Assembly (NCBI RefSeq): GCF_937616625.2
Contig: NC_065571.1
Location: 52,127,651 to 52,191,650 of the forward strand
Direction: 5' to 3'
Length of the DNA stretch: 64,000 nucleotides
Origin: Mercurialis annua
Lineage: Eukaryota > Streptophyta > Magnoliopsida > Malpighiales > Euphorbiaceae
The notes beneath the pieces were generated by a model. It saw only the letters and a program-made list of their open reading frames with translations. It had not been told where the DNA came from and searched no databases. This document shows, piece after piece, positions 29,337-42,500 of this stretch (position 1 is the stretch's first letter; every line of letters begins with the position of its first letter). A program made the translations under genes and the position numbers.

Positions 29337-29971
29337 TTAATTTTTCATGAATGGATTACATAGATTAAACCTTAGTTTTTGATTATATTTGGAAACCTGC
29401 CAGAGTGACATTTGTAAAGTCTAGCCAATCGCGGTAGGCCTGGCCATAATGGAATAATTACCTAATTCTGTACTCTCCAATGATCATAGTCCGCGAAAAG
29501 CTATGTCTCCCTCATTCTGATAAATTAGTTCTTTAAAAAAAAAATAGAATAATTATTCTTTTAGTTTTTGGTATAAATTTTACTTTTTAAAAATAGAATT
29601 CTATAATATTAGTACATCTTATGTCCTCACTTTAAGATATCATACTTAAAAACTTAATTTTATATTTTCAATATATTTAAATTGAAATTATTTTTTATTT
29701 CTTTTTTGTTTTAATATTTAAACACATTTTATAAGATAATTAATTATTAAAAAGACTTTTTAAATAAGACGGAAGATATATATTTATCTAAAAATTGAAC
29801 TAAAATAAGAGACAATTACTTTATATGTAGTGTCTATTTTATTTTATATTAATTTTATTAGCTAAATAATAAGTTTATATAAAATTTCTTCAATTGCTTG
29901 ATTAATAAAATTAATCGCATTTATTAATTAAAACAAGAGAAGGCACCTTAAAGTAAAAAAGGGCAATGCAA

Positions 29972-32900
29972 TTAAGAAGAGCTACTGCACAAGAAACTAT
30001 TGACAATGTTGTTGAATTGAGTTGGATTTTCAATTTGGGGTACATGCGATGCATTCTTTATAATTTCCAATTTCACATTCTTCCCGATCAGCCTGCAATC
30101 ATAATTAAAACAACTTCAATAACATTAACACATATTAGGGATGTAACGAGTTGTCTACTATTCTACTCCTGAATTATTCGAAACGGATTTTAAAAATTTA
30201 AAATTCAAGAGGTTTGAGTTGAATTCGAACTTGAACTATTCGAATATAATCTCAAAACGATCTTAAATGTTAAGTAAAGTGAGTCACGACACTTGCTAAT
30301 TTGAACAGAGTTAAATGAGTTTGTTACAAATATAAAATAGGTACTAATGAATCAGAAAATTCAAATATCTTTCAGTATTTTGTACTTTTAGTTAGAAGAA
30401 TTATAATTTTGAGCACTTGCATTGAATTTTTTCAATTTGCTTCAATTGATTTAATAGGATGTGTCTAATTTTACGCGACTTCATGTTGTCAAAAAATCAT
30501 AACGACGTAAAATTCATAAAGCATAATTTTGACTAAAACTGTAAAAATTAAATAAATAAAAGTTTTGGTAAAAATCGCAAGAGATCTAAAAGATTTCTTT
30601 TTTGATCCATTAGACGATGCCACAACAACGTGATTTTTTGACAATATAAAGGTCACGTGAAATGAACACACACTAATAAATCATAATTAGTAAATCATAA
30701 TTAAGCCTATGAAATAATAATTAATTTTTTTAATATTGGCTTAAGCGTATAATATCTTAATTAGTTGAACTACATTTTGTACAGAGAAAAAGATTAGAAA
30801 GACATTGTATATCATAATCTTAATAACTATTTATATTTTTAATGAATTAAAGGTTACTCCAGTTGAGCTTGAATACCTCGGTCGGTTATTGCTCGAGTTC
30901 GAACTTAAAATTTAAGGCCATTTGGACTCGAGCTTGAATACGTATAAAACTTGAACTCAAATTTAACATAATTTAAATTCGGCTCGACTCATTAACACCC
31001 GATACATATATGAAGCTATACATTGAACATATAATTATAAAACATAATTATAAAACGCGACACGATTACCAGATCGATATACTTATATATTATTATCTCA
31101 AGTAAGATCGATAATGTAACATAAGAATAAAGAGTAGAAAAAAATGTGGTAAAGTTGGTAGAGTGCAGCACATACCCTTTGAGTTCATATGCCATTTCCA
31201 AGGGGAAAATCTGATCATGGGCTCCCCAAATTAACAAGACATCCTAAAGGCAAAAGTATAACTAATTTTAGATCCAGTGATTAAAACAATTTAAATATTG
31301 ATCTTTTTTTATTAGTATTAATTAACATTTTCAATTTTATCAATTATAAATTGAAAGATTTTATGACAGTTGCAATTAAATTTATCAACTGAATCAATTA
31401 AGTGTAATTTTGGTCGTGTGCCATTGTCTTTTTTTTTGTCCGAACATTGTCTATTTTTCTAATCTTCTAATCGAATAAAAAAGGTACTTCCTCTGTTTCT
31501 TTTAGTTGTCTATAAATATCTATCCATTTAATCTCGATTTTTATGTATCTATCTAAACATTTAAGAGTTATAAATTTATCTCAAATTGACCAATTCATTG
31601 CAATCTATTTAATTTTTTAAAATTCATTTAATTATGCCTATATGAGAATTCAATATGAAACTTTTTTAATTGGGAAAGAAGAGAAGTTGACAATTAAATG
31701 ACACAAAGTTCGGACAAAATCAATTTCGCATAATTTTAAATTGATTTTAAAAAATTGGATAAATTTTCAGCTGATTGATTAACTTAAAATAAATTTACAA
31801 TGTTTAAAATTTTTAAATATATTTTCAAAAATAAAAATATTTGGTTTTTGACAACAATAAACATCAAAAAAAAGTCTTCCTGTCACTATATTTAATTAAA
31901 AGGTCTAATGTCTCAACAAACTGTCACCTTTTAATCCCTTTTTTTTTGCATTTTTCACTTTCAATTGCACTTTCACTCTAAAATTTCAATTTGGGACTAG
32001 GATGAAATCATTCGGAAAAAAACTAAATCTAAGAGTAATTTTTTATTCATTCAAAAAAATTCAAATGAGTCTGTCATCTTTAAAATCTAATTTAGAAATA
32101 TAATTAATTTAACTAAACTTATTACATAAATAATTAATTTTTTAAATATTATTAAAAAATTATAAACCTTCAGACTCATCTTGACATTAAAATCGCTTCT
32201 AACCGGGATAATGCTGCAACCATTCTCCTCGATCCGACCACGCAATCGTTCTCCTCTGACCCATTGTTTGTCTTCCTCAAGACGAGTCTGATCTAGATTC
32301 GTCTTGGGTGGGTTCGTCTTTTTCATGGAGAAGATGATCTGTTCATCTTTTTCATGAGGAAGATGATGATCTGTTCGTCTTTTCCATGGAGAAGATGAAC
32401 CAAATGTGTTTATTGGTCAGAGGAGAGCGACTGCAGGGCCAAAATAAGGCGGCGGCAAGGTGGGAAGCGGTTTTAGCATCAAAATCATTCATAAAAAAAT
32501 TACTAGCATTAAATTATATCAAATTAAAATTATTGTTATTTAAATTTATTGGAAATAGTTTTTTGTATTATATAACATTAAGACTATTTGGAATATATAA
32601 ATATGGAAAACCTTTTTAAACATTTTTCAAATAAAAAAAATATCAATTTAATATACAATTGAAAGTAAAAAAAATATAAAATAGAATAAAATTGACGATC
32701 ATATAAACTCGAAATAAGATTGAAAAACTAATAAAAAAATCGGCAGTTTTAAGGCATTTTGCCTAATTAAAATTACTAACACACTTAGATTTTTTATAAT
32801 TATACCGTAATTTGAAGGGCACTGGCTAATAATCGCCCATGGTCCCTGACTTTTGGGGATCCGATCGCAAAATCCTCTAATATTTGAAAACGATCACAAA

Positions 32901-35900
32901 ATTTCCTGATTTTTATGGCGGCGCTCACAAAACCTCTGAAAAAAAAAAAAACTGGCAATCTTTGAAAAAATGGTGACGTGGTGGTGACTTATTGATGTCA
33001 TACCCAATAACAATCTGACTCCATGTCAGCCCATGTCAGGTGTCAGGTCCTCACCAAAAAATCCACAAAACCTAAAATACCCCAAAAAATTCAATTAAAA
33101 AAATTAGCTAACCCAATCCAATTAAATCAAACTTAATTAAATTGAACCTAAACCCACTCACCATTCTCCGGCCACCACCACCCCCCTCCGCCGCCTCCCT
33201 GGCCGGAATTCTTTTCTGGCCGGAATTCTTTTTTGGCCGTTGAACGTTGAAGAACAGCCTGAATTTGTTCTTTGTTGAAGAAAAGACGGATCTGTTCTTA
33301 AACGAAGAACAGACCTACCTGGATTTGTTCTTCGTTTCATCTGGGTCTATTTTTCGCTGAAGAACAGATATGAAGAATGGCCGGAATTTTTTTTTGGCCG
33401 TTTATAGCGGTCAAAGAGTGGCGGGTGGTGGTGTCCGGAGAATGGTGGTTGGGTTAGGGTGGTTTGATTCGATTTAATAGGGCTGTGTTTAATTAGGTTG
33501 GGTTAGTTTAATTTTGTTTTATTTGAATTTTGAGGGTATTTTGTTTGTTTTAGGTTTGTAATGAAGTGTCACCAGACATCTGACATGGGCTGATATAGGG
33601 TCAGATTTTTGTTGGGTATGACATTAATAAATTGCCGCCACGTCACCATTTTTACGAAAATTGCCGATTTTTTGATATCGGGGGAATTTGTGAGCGCCGA
33701 CATAAAAATCAGGAGATTTTATGATTATTTTTATATATTAGAGGTTCTAGGATCGAACTCCCAAAAATCAGGGATCATGAAAGATTATTAGCGAAGGGTA
33801 CTGTAAATTATAAAAAGAACATGAGTGTGAAATGAGATTGATGAATTACCTGGTGCAGTGGAGATATATTTACTGTTTCAACCCGTCCGATAATTGTACC
33901 TTTCAAAAGTTCCAACTTCTTACTTCTGTTTGGAGTGTACAATTTCTGCACCAACAGAAAAACCAATTTGTACTTTGAAAATAATAATTAAACACTAATG
34001 TTATTTGTCAGTCAGTGTCTAAAACTTTGATATCAGAGGTTCATTAAAATAGATTAATGATTTTAAAGATCCTTTCTTCAATAATTGATGCATCTCTATT
34101 CTAGTGCAAAAATCTAAAAATGATACAATTTCTTCTAAATTCTTTACAGATTTTGATTAATTTGTTCATAATTAGCCTTTTTTTTATCATTTAGTCGGCT
34201 ATCAACCAAAATGACTTATTTAAAATTTGCCCCACTTTGATAGAGAGTTTGTATACCTACCAAAGAAAGAAACTTTAATTTGTCACTTTATTAAATTAAT
34301 ACATGACCTCCACTCATGCCCTTTTCTCAACTACTCTTTTTCTTTTTTTGACTTCGGTCGATTCCATCAAATCGCATCGAAATTCTTAAAGAGAATTAAG
34401 TGGTCGATTGAATGTTCAAAAATCAAATCAACTGGATAAAAAAAATAAAAAGAATATTTTGAAAAAAAATATGACATTTTTATAAAAATTGAACAAATTG
34501 AACCCAAATGAATAACCAAACTAAACCAATCAAAAATCAGCGGCTCTGTCGGATAATTTAGTCTTTCGGTAATCTTTACTCACCCTATTAATAAAAGGTA
34601 AATTATATAAGGATAGGTATTAAATTTTAGCCATTATTAATTATGTGTTGTTTTTATTTGGCTAAAACAAATCTAACTCTTTTCCATTTAAACAATAAAC
34701 TTCAACCAATGAATTACAACTCAAATGGTAATATAAGTGTTAAGCAGTAAACTGCTAGGTTGTAAATTTGATTTCTCCCACAAGCGCTCCCCCTTTCCAA
34801 ATTATAAAAAAAAAATGAACTTTAATATTACAAATAATGGGAAATAATTTGGTAATTTTATGTAAATTAATTTATATGGCAATTATAGAGTAATAAATTG
34901 GTTCTTACTCCAAAATAAATAAAATGTGATAATCTAATAATTAATATTGTAGTAAAAGAAAATATGGTGCGGTAAAATGTAATTGTCACATAAACTCAAT
35001 TTGAGTTGAAGTCGTAACTTTTTATCGTTTATAACTTTAAAATTTAGCTATTCGTAAAAATACTACCTTCATATTTTAATTTCATAGTATAATTTCAAAA
35101 TATTTAATTCAATTATAACTAAATTATTTAAAAATAATTGAAATAAGATCCTTCAAAATAGAATATAATTGATAAAGTTAAAAAAGTTATAATCTAAAAA
35201 AACGGTAGATATTTTAAAATATTAAATTTAAAGTGGGAATTCCATAGAAATAACAAAAATTATAAAAAAACTTACATGAATGAAATCCTTGAGGATAATG
35301 TCAGGAATCATGTGGATGAAACGCCCATAAACAGCCAACTCCATCAAAGTTCTCAGATCAGAAACTTGTTTTGGTAACATCAGATCACCAATGTCATCCA
35401 TCTTAGATTTCCTAATCAGCTCTTCATTATCACTTCTCTTCATATTCACACCGGAGCTCGCTACCACCACCTTCTCTACCCTCTCCGGCCACATCCTAGC
35501 CATGTGGTAAGCCACCACGCCGCCGTAGCTAGTTCCCATAACAGAGTACTTCTCCACCCCTAACTTTTCTAGCAAACTAGCCATGGATTCTGCCTGAAAA
35601 ACCTCCGACCTCCCTGGAGACTTTGTCGTCGATTCCCCGAAAAATATCAGGTCAGGAACGTAGAGATTGAACTGGGAAGAAAAAAACTGAACCTGCACAC
35701 ATGAAAAAGGATGATTCCGCCGCGTTAGGTCGTGGGGGATACTGAAATTAGACTCAAATAGCACGGAGACGGACACGGACACTGAGAAACGGAAGACTTA
35801 GACACTGACATAGATAAACAGTGTTATTTTAAGGTTTTCAACAAAAAATGCAAAGAAAGAAATTCGTGTCTAAAACGTCGAGTATTTAAAAAGTTTATGG

Positions 35901-36162
35901 AACGGGACATATTGATCGAATGAAAGAAGAAATGAACCTGTTTACGCCATTGCCAGAGAGAGTCGGGGCCGAAGCCATGGATGAGTACAAGAGAAGGTTT
36001 AGGGTTTAAGGCAGTGGTTTTGTGAGTATTCTTCGGACCCCAGAAATGGACGGTGGTGTCGTTGTCGATGTCGACGGCTTGCCGGGAAAGGCCGGAGGAG
36101 GTGAAAAAGAAGCGGAGATAATAACAGTAGAGAGAGATAGGGCTGAGAAAAGAGAGCGCCAT
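29972..36162 (-). CDS. Alpha/beta hydrolase (serine hydrolase family protein)
   Basis: Five exons: 36162-35938, 35692-35276, 33945-33850, 31243-31176 and 30092-29972. All introns are GT-AG, phases close, and the product is 308 residues. The oxyanion-hole motif HGFG is at 62-65. The nucleophile elbow GTSYGG has Ser130, the acid is Asp256 in WGAHDQIFP, and the base is His285 in ASHVPQIE. The triad is thus complete, but each member is on a different exon. The protein resembles the plant group around At4g33180, often named monoacylglycerol-lipase-like or hydroxymuconate-hydrolase-like; the true substrate is unknown. A hydrophobic N-terminus (SFLSPISLYCYYLRFFF) could be a membrane or targeting segment. 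Introns 2-4 are 1.3, 2.6 and 1.1 kb and introns 3 and 4 are mostly transposon sequence. Confidence 0.9.
30136..31001. mobile_element. hAT-like element filling the last hydrolase intron
   Basis: The ends are tagggatgtaacgag and the inverse of ctcattaacacccg. The flanking 8-mers are acacatat (30128-30135) and atacatat (31002-31009), 7 of 8 matching. The subterminal parts repeat ttcgaacttgaac/gagttcgaac words, as in the 16792 element. It occupies most of the intron between exons 4 and 5. Confidence 0.6.
31902..32763. mobile_element. Mutator-like foldback element, perfect 9-bp TSD, in hydrolase intron 3
   Basis: It is 862 bp. The 9-bp duplication taattaaaa flanks it at 31893-31901 and 32764-32772. 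The termini are ggtctaatgtctcaac and the inverse of taaggcattttgcc, related to the 15377 element. The centre (about 32160-32480) is G/C-richer and repeats gttcgtctttttcatgg, and may be captured or decayed host sequence. Confidence 0.75.
32810..33808. mobile_element. Long-TIR foldback element in hydrolase intron 3
   Basis: This has inverted arms of about 220 bp. The left arm (ggctaataatc, tggtccctgacttttggg, gcggcgctcacaaaac, tggtgacgtggtggtgac, atgtcagcccatgtcag) matches the inverse of the right arm nearly throughout. The centre is G/C-rich with ggccggaatt repeats. I could not settle a target duplication, so the ends are approximate. Long arms and a host-like centre suggest a Mutator-like element. 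Confidence 0.7.
34705..34800 (+). repeat. SINE-like head in hydrolase intron 2
   Basis: The words caactcaaatggtaatat and taggttgtaaatttgatttc are spaced like a degraded tRNA-type A and B box. Neither box is exact, so this is a weak call. Confidence 0.3.
35756..35905. repeat. tagcacgga-family repeat in hydrolase intron 1
   Basis: It starts tagcacggagacggacacgg and ends near aacgggacatattgatcgaa. The same family occurs in GPA1 intron 12 and at 53826. It fills more than half of the 245-bp first intron. Confidence 0.5.
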
Positions 36163-36429
36163 TGCTGATAAAAGCTAACTGTGATGTGTGTTAATATTAT
36201 GGTAATTGCATTTTCTATTTTGGAAAAGGGAAAAAATCGGTTACTTGGGTTGGGTTGGAGTTTGTTTGGTTTTATTTGTGATTTGTTAATTTATTGATTC
36301 AATTTTTTTTATCTAATATGTTAATTAATAATTTTCTATATTAAGTGGGCAAATAGTAACTTTTTGTTGCCACTGCCTAAAAAATGTAATTGTTTGCCAA
36401 TATTATAAATTTTTACTTAAAACAATTAA

Positions 36430-36839
36430 AAGCAAATTACTATGACAACCCTCATATTTGACATACTTTACAGTTTAGTCCATCTTGTTTGAAAATTGAA
36501 TTATATAGCCCCTCACTTTTGTTTTTGTCAACGATTTAGTCCTTCTGTCCATTTTAAATGTTAGTCACTGAAGTTAACGAAACTATATGGTCTCCCATTT
36601 TTGTTTTTCTCAACGATTTCATCCTACACTTTTATTTTTGTCAACAATTAATGTAGTTCCTCAGTTTTAATAATTAATTAACCCATAAGCTATTTGACTT
36701 TGTTGACTAATACTAAAATGGATGGAAGGACTAAAATGTTGACGGAAGCAAAAGTGAGGAGCCACATAATTTAATTTTCAAACAGGAGGGACTAAAATGT
36801 AAATTATATCAAATGTGAGGGGCTTCATGGTAATTTTTT
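36430..36839. mobile_element. Mutator-like MITE with perfect 9-bp TSD
   Basis: This is a 410-bp foldback element. The left arm (aaattactatgacaaccctc, gtttgaaaattgaattatat) matches the inverse of the right arm (ataatttaattttcaaac, gaggggcttcatggtaattt). The 9-mer aacaattaa flanks it at 36421-36429 and 36840-36848. It lies about 270 bp upstream of the hydrolase ATG. Confidence 0.8.
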
Positions 36840-36848
36840 AACAATTAA

Positions 36849-38541
36849 TTATACAGTTTGTAATATAATCTTAATAAATTTATTTAATTTATAGTTTTTT
36901 TGTCATAGATAGATCTAATATAAGTTGGTTGCTAGCAAAAGTTAGTTGTTATAAGTTTTATTCATTTTCGAAGAACTATATACCCTCGTCGAAATCCGTT
37001 CACATCAACTATAAGTACAATTACATCGCGTTCAGTTTAGTTAAACAGCAAAACTATCGCTTCTGGAGTGTCGGGATTAAACCCAACCGGCATAATATAT
37101 AAAACAATACTTTACCGTTAAATTAAGTCCTTCAAGTAAATCTAATTTATAGCTAAATTCACTCACCGAACAATTTAAACTTAACTTTTTTTGAAAAATA
37201 TATAAATATTTATTATTCAAAAACTGATTGATTAGTAAATACTATTTAAAATAAAACATTTCATCTATTTAGACAAATTATAATAGTTTCTATTATAATA
37301 AAGTATGATCAATTTTACATATAAGATATTCTCTTAGCAGAATAAAAACATTCACATATATTGTCGTTTATTGATCCAAAATTATCAAATGCTGGTATAT
37401 GGGAGGATTTTTTAATAGAGCAGTTATATTTTTTTTCCGTTGAGGTGTTTTATTTGTTTTACATAACTAATTCAATTAGTTTTTTTTTAAATACACATAC
37501 TCTAATTATTAGTATAAATTAATTATCAAAAAAAAATTATTAGTATAAACTACCGAAAATTATTTAAAGTAGACAACCATAACACTGAGAAGAAAAACAT
37601 TGATTATAACTTTATTATAATTTTTATAAAATATTAATAGATTCAGTTAATATATAATGTTATTGACATAGTCTACCTAATAATTTCTCCACGGTATAAC
37701 TGGTATCCAACCTCCATTTTCATGCATAATTTGATAAATTTGTTTCAAACTCTCAATAAATCACCTTCAATCACCGACATGTAAATAAAATCATATTTAA
37801 TTTATTCGAGTGAATTGAATGGATTGCACAGCTTGTAGAGCCACAGCCGTGCAATGATTGATACATATCTCTATCTGCACCACCAAACTATACTACCAAT
37901 ATTTAAGACCTAAGTCCAGAAATAATAAGATATTAATTGGTAACCAACAAAGTTTATGTTGCTCTTTAAATTTATCATAAAAAAATTAAACAGCCGTAAC
38001 TTTTAAAATAAAATACTTTGATCCCAAAACACAGATGAGTTGGTAAGACGCTCTTTTAACTTAAATGAGGTTGTGTGTTCGAACCATACTCATGTATGCA
38101 GCCGTTTAAAACTTAAGACCAAAGTTTGCCTCCCACAAATGACCTATATGGCTCGAGTAGAGATTAATCTGAATGTGGAAGGCTTAAAAATGCCGTCTCA
38201 TAATTGAGACCCGTTCTGAAAAATCTCATGAACCTTATACCAAAAATATGAAATAAACTACATTTAAATTTGACATTTTAATCAATTTTATACTTTCATT
38301 TACAAATTGCTCGATTATTTACTAAGTATTAAATATTATTTCCCGACCCGTTTTAAAAAAACGACGTCATTGTTACTCTTTTATTTTTATATTTCAGCTA
38401 TTTAAACTCCCCGACAAATGAGGATTTTAGTTAAAATAATCCAAATATGAAAAAGAAAATAGTATTTTTAAAATTTTATGGAAAAAGTAGTTTATCATGT
38501 GAAATCTGATGAAAATGATAGTAATTATTCCTTATTATATA
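36849..38541. other. Intergenic, A/T-rich, with one SINE-like sequence
   Basis: I found no gene here. A tRNA-derived SINE-like sequence lies at 38031-38215 and is listed separately. The rest shows no recognisable element. Confidence 0.5.
38031..38215 (+). repeat. tRNA-derived SINE-like sequence
   Basis: gatgagttggtaagacgc at about 38034-38051 reads as a Pol III A box and gtgttcgaacc at 38075-38085 as a B box, at tRNA-like spacing. The following 130 bases have no tRNA similarity, as in a SINE body. Ends and target duplication could not be set. Confidence 0.5.
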
Positions 38542-38823
38542 CTCCCTCCGTCTCGTTTAAGAAGGGACAAATGAGTTTTGCACAAATATTAATAAAATAA
38601 GACAATATTTTATTTTGTCATGTCTACCCCTATTAATTAGTATGGTTTCTCCTAATAATAGAATAAATGTATTGTAAATTGAGTTGCATTTAATGCATAT
38701 TGAAATAACTAAAGGGATAAAAGTGGAAGTTCAATATAAATTGGCATAGAAAACATGATATGACCTTTTTAGATGGAACAAATAAAAATGAGATATGTCC
38801 CTTTTTAAACGGGACGAAGGGAG
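38542..38823. mobile_element. Stowaway MITE with TA duplication
   Basis: This is a 282-bp element. Its left end ctccctccgtctcgtttaag matches the inverse of the right end (tttaaacgggacgaagggag). TA flanks both sides (38540-38541 and 38824-38825). It is the best-preserved Stowaway copy in the window. Confidence 0.85.
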
Positions 38824-39286
38824 TATAAACAATCAAAAAAGGGAAAATTTCTAATCCAATAATAGTGAAATTAATTAATCTACAATTAAAATTTTAGGGC
38901 CAAACAAAAACATTCGTCATACTAAAAGCCATCTTTTGTTTGGGCCTCAGAGAATTGGTCCCATCGAAGCTTTAAGTAGTTTTCAAAAACTATAAAGTTA
39001 ATTAGATAAAATACTATAATATGTCAACTTATTTTCATTGTTACAGAATCAGGTTACATTTTTGAAAAATACAATTTTTTCTTCTCATTTTTAACTTTTT
39101 CATTTTTCATAAACAGGACTCTTGCATTATGCATTAACTAAATCCAACCTACTCATTCCTTTTCTTCAAAATTAAAAAATTGTCGTCGTTCTCTCAAAAA
39201 AAAAAATTGTCGTCGTTCTTCAAATTCTCCAACCTTTCGATCTACAACCTCTGTTCTTCCTCCGCTGCCATAACCGTCATTCCCTT

Positions 39287-39343
39287 TTCTTCTTCTTCTT
39301 CTTCTTCTTCTTCTTCTTCTTCTTCTTCTTCTTCTTCTTCTTC
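39287..39343. repeat. (TTC)19 microsatellite
   Basis: Nineteen uninterrupted TTC units. On the minus strand it opens a poly-Glu frame that is not a gene. Around it, two diverged copies of about 130 bp (39344-39480 and 39474-39530 in part) share atgaatcgcaac and gccgagacgagacgag words. Confidence 0.95.
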
Positions 39344-39539
39344 ATGAATCGCAACCAGAGAACGCCGAGACGAGACGAGACTTGACTTTTCGATCCACAT
39401 ATTGCACTTCCGTTCTTCCACCGGAGAACGGTGCTCTTCCTCTGCTACCACACCGCCGTCCTCTTTTTCTTTATGAATCGCAACTGGAGAATGCCGAGAC
39501 AAGACGAGACTCGATTTTTGCAAAATAGATGAAAGTGTC

Positions 39540-42500
39540 GTGGAGTCCTATTGCTGTAAATTAATGGCGTTTTTGCAAATGAAAGCATCAATGGTGGAAT
39601 TGTGAAGAAATTCCATTGCCACCGCCGTTCTTCTCCCTTTTAATTTCAGATCCATTCTATTGTTGTCATCTCGTTTCACTCATTTTTTATTTTTCTTTTG
39701 TGAACGATAGTGGTGATGTAGTGGTGGTTCAATATTTTGGTGTTGCACAGCCAGCACTCTGGGTGTTTGAAGAAATGATGAGAATTGTAATATTTTGGGT
39801 GTTGGGTAAGCAACGGTTAACATTGGGTAACTTGGAATAAATTTTATTTTGGATATATTGTTAATACAATTGTTAGTTAACCGTTGTTGAATTTTATTTT
39901 GTTGTTAGTTAACAATGGTGTACTAATGGTACACCAATAACCTTATTTTTAGTACACTGATAGTAGAAGTTGGGTTGACCGTTGGTTAATGTGTCATAAT
40001 TTTTATTTTGAATATATGGTTATAAGTTGTAGTATTTTGTGTAAATAAGTCTATTTGCCTTTTTGTATTTTTTAAAATTTTGTTTTTAAAATACTGTTAG
40101 TGAACCGTGAGTAAACCGCTGATAAACTTATAATTAATTAATTTTTAGTATATCGTTAATAATTTTTTAGTAAACTAAAATTGTACATATAAAACATAAA
40201 TTATTTTCTAGTATACTATTAGTACATGTTAGTATACCACTGGTCAACCAAATAGAATTTCTGAGATTAATTTTTTTTTAAATAACAAAAGTCAGTTTTT
40301 CAAAAAAAAAGAAGGTACAAATTGTATTTTTTAAAAATAAACTTTAACATTGTATTTTTTAGAATATTTTCACTATATATAGGTACTTATCTAAAAAGGC
40401 CAAAAATATATAACAAGGAAACAATATTTGTAATAATATAAATTAAAAATTATATAATAAATATAGTTGATTAAAAAAATTAAACATTTTATTATTATTA
40501 AAAATAGACCTATTCTAAATTAGTTGCTCGCAGAAATTAGCGGAAGTTGGTATATAATTTTTAAAATCAAACCAGACAACCCATTTTTTAGTGTATAATA
40601 TTTCTATATATATGTACTATTTTGATTTAATGAATTTTTTTGAGAGATAATTAGAAGAAATAAAATTAAAATAGTATTTTTATTTAATTATTACTGACCA
40701 CAGTCTCCCTCTCACCGTCCACTGTTAGTTCAATTTATTGGATTCGGTTTAGTCTGTTTTAATTGTAGTTGATATAAAAATTAAATTAAAATAAAAAATT
40801 ATATACATTAGATTTTATTTTTAATATTCATCAAAAAAAAGATTTTATTTTTAATAAACCCTTAATTAATTTTTTTAATATTATGAAATATTAATAAATT
40901 TATTTAAACGAGATTGAGTTTTCTTTAATTGGTCATCAGTTTACTTTTCACTTTATAAATTTCTAATTTTATAAAATAGTGTAAAATACACAAATTTCAT
41001 TAAAAAAAATTTAGTTTACTTTTTGTTTTAAGTTATACTCTATTTAATAATTGTTTACTTTCAATTTTATAATTTTTGGTCAAAAAAAGTCAGTTTATTA
41101 ACAATTTATTTTCTGCTAATTACAAAAATAGTCGATCTTTTTAATGCCACACTTACTCCCAATAATTTATCTACGGCCAACTTCATAATTCATTGACATA
41201 TGCCAAGCATCTCATTTTCCAATATATAGTCGAAAAGTGAAAATTAGCATAAATAATACTCCAAAAAGAATTTGTACATACACAGAGATCTAAAATCACT
41301 TAAAACATGCTGATATCACTAAAATTGTAATTTAATAATTAAATTAAAGCGAATTTAATACAATCTCTAATTTAAAATAAATAAATAATTGTTTATACTG
41401 GCTAAAAAAAGCTCATAAAAGCTAATTCAGGTTTTTAAACCCAAAAGTCATTTCTTTATTATTTATTAGCTACCTAGTCATTATATTGTTTATTAATTAG
41501 TCATTATCTTAATTGTTAGTTTAGTGTTAAACACCTATTTTCCGGACAGATGAAAAGTGATAAGGGACTAAAGCGTTCAATGATGATTTTCAGAAAAATC
41601 TATCCGGGTGACGAGCTATAGATTTGCTTGCTGAAATTCAAGAAGACGTAATCTGTGTATAAGTGCAAATTTGGAAAATTAAACGCAATTAGGGTAAATA
41701 GCAAATAAAAATCCGAAGAATAAGACATAGCCAATATTTACATCACATACACACAAATTTCCGGTCCCAAAACACTAATACATATTAATTATCTAAGAAA
41801 ACTGCACATGCATCAGATTCGAAGCTGGATTCTGCATCCACTTTGCCAGCAAACGAGTCAAGGACTCATACCAACAATTCTAAGGATCCTCTTAATTAGT
41901 CTCTTTAATTTTCCATTAGATTGTATGTCATAATCATCATATTTGCTAAAATTACATGATTTAAGCGTATGTTAGTATTACTTGCCAATTTTAACCATGA
42001 AATTGTCATGCTAAGCTTAATTATTAAATTGCTAAACTCCCATGAAATCGATGAATACACATGTTAATGACTGATTTTATATATTTAATATGTTCAAATC
42101 CGGAAAACCAGTTAATTATAGCTCATTGGATGCATGTTTGAGGTATTATTTGAGCTTATTTGCCATAAAAAAGCTATTTTTGAAATTACTGCAAACCCAT
42201 TTTTTTTGTTTACATTAGCTTTAAACATTCTATATATGCCATATTTGAATTCTTTGTCTGATTTTATGCGATTTTGACAACTTTAATAACGGAGTTAAAA
42301 CGGAGCGAAACAAAATGGGCACTATAATCAGCACCGCCCCTCTGACCTGCCGGCACTGGAAGTCACACCGATGCTGTGCTCTTCGTTCGTCAGCTTTCCA
42401 AATTTCCTCCCAGATCTTCCAGACTTCGATTCCAACTTCCAAACGCGTTTCCGGCTTATCAGGACTCTGAATCACGCCTGGTTTGAACCCAAACGTAGCT

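Noticed and set aside
29966..30172. Plus-strand open frame of 68 residues
   Set aside because: It is the antisense shadow of the last hydrolase exon (30092-29972).
39242..39523. Minus-strand frame with a long Glu run
   Set aside because: It is produced by the TTC microsatellite.
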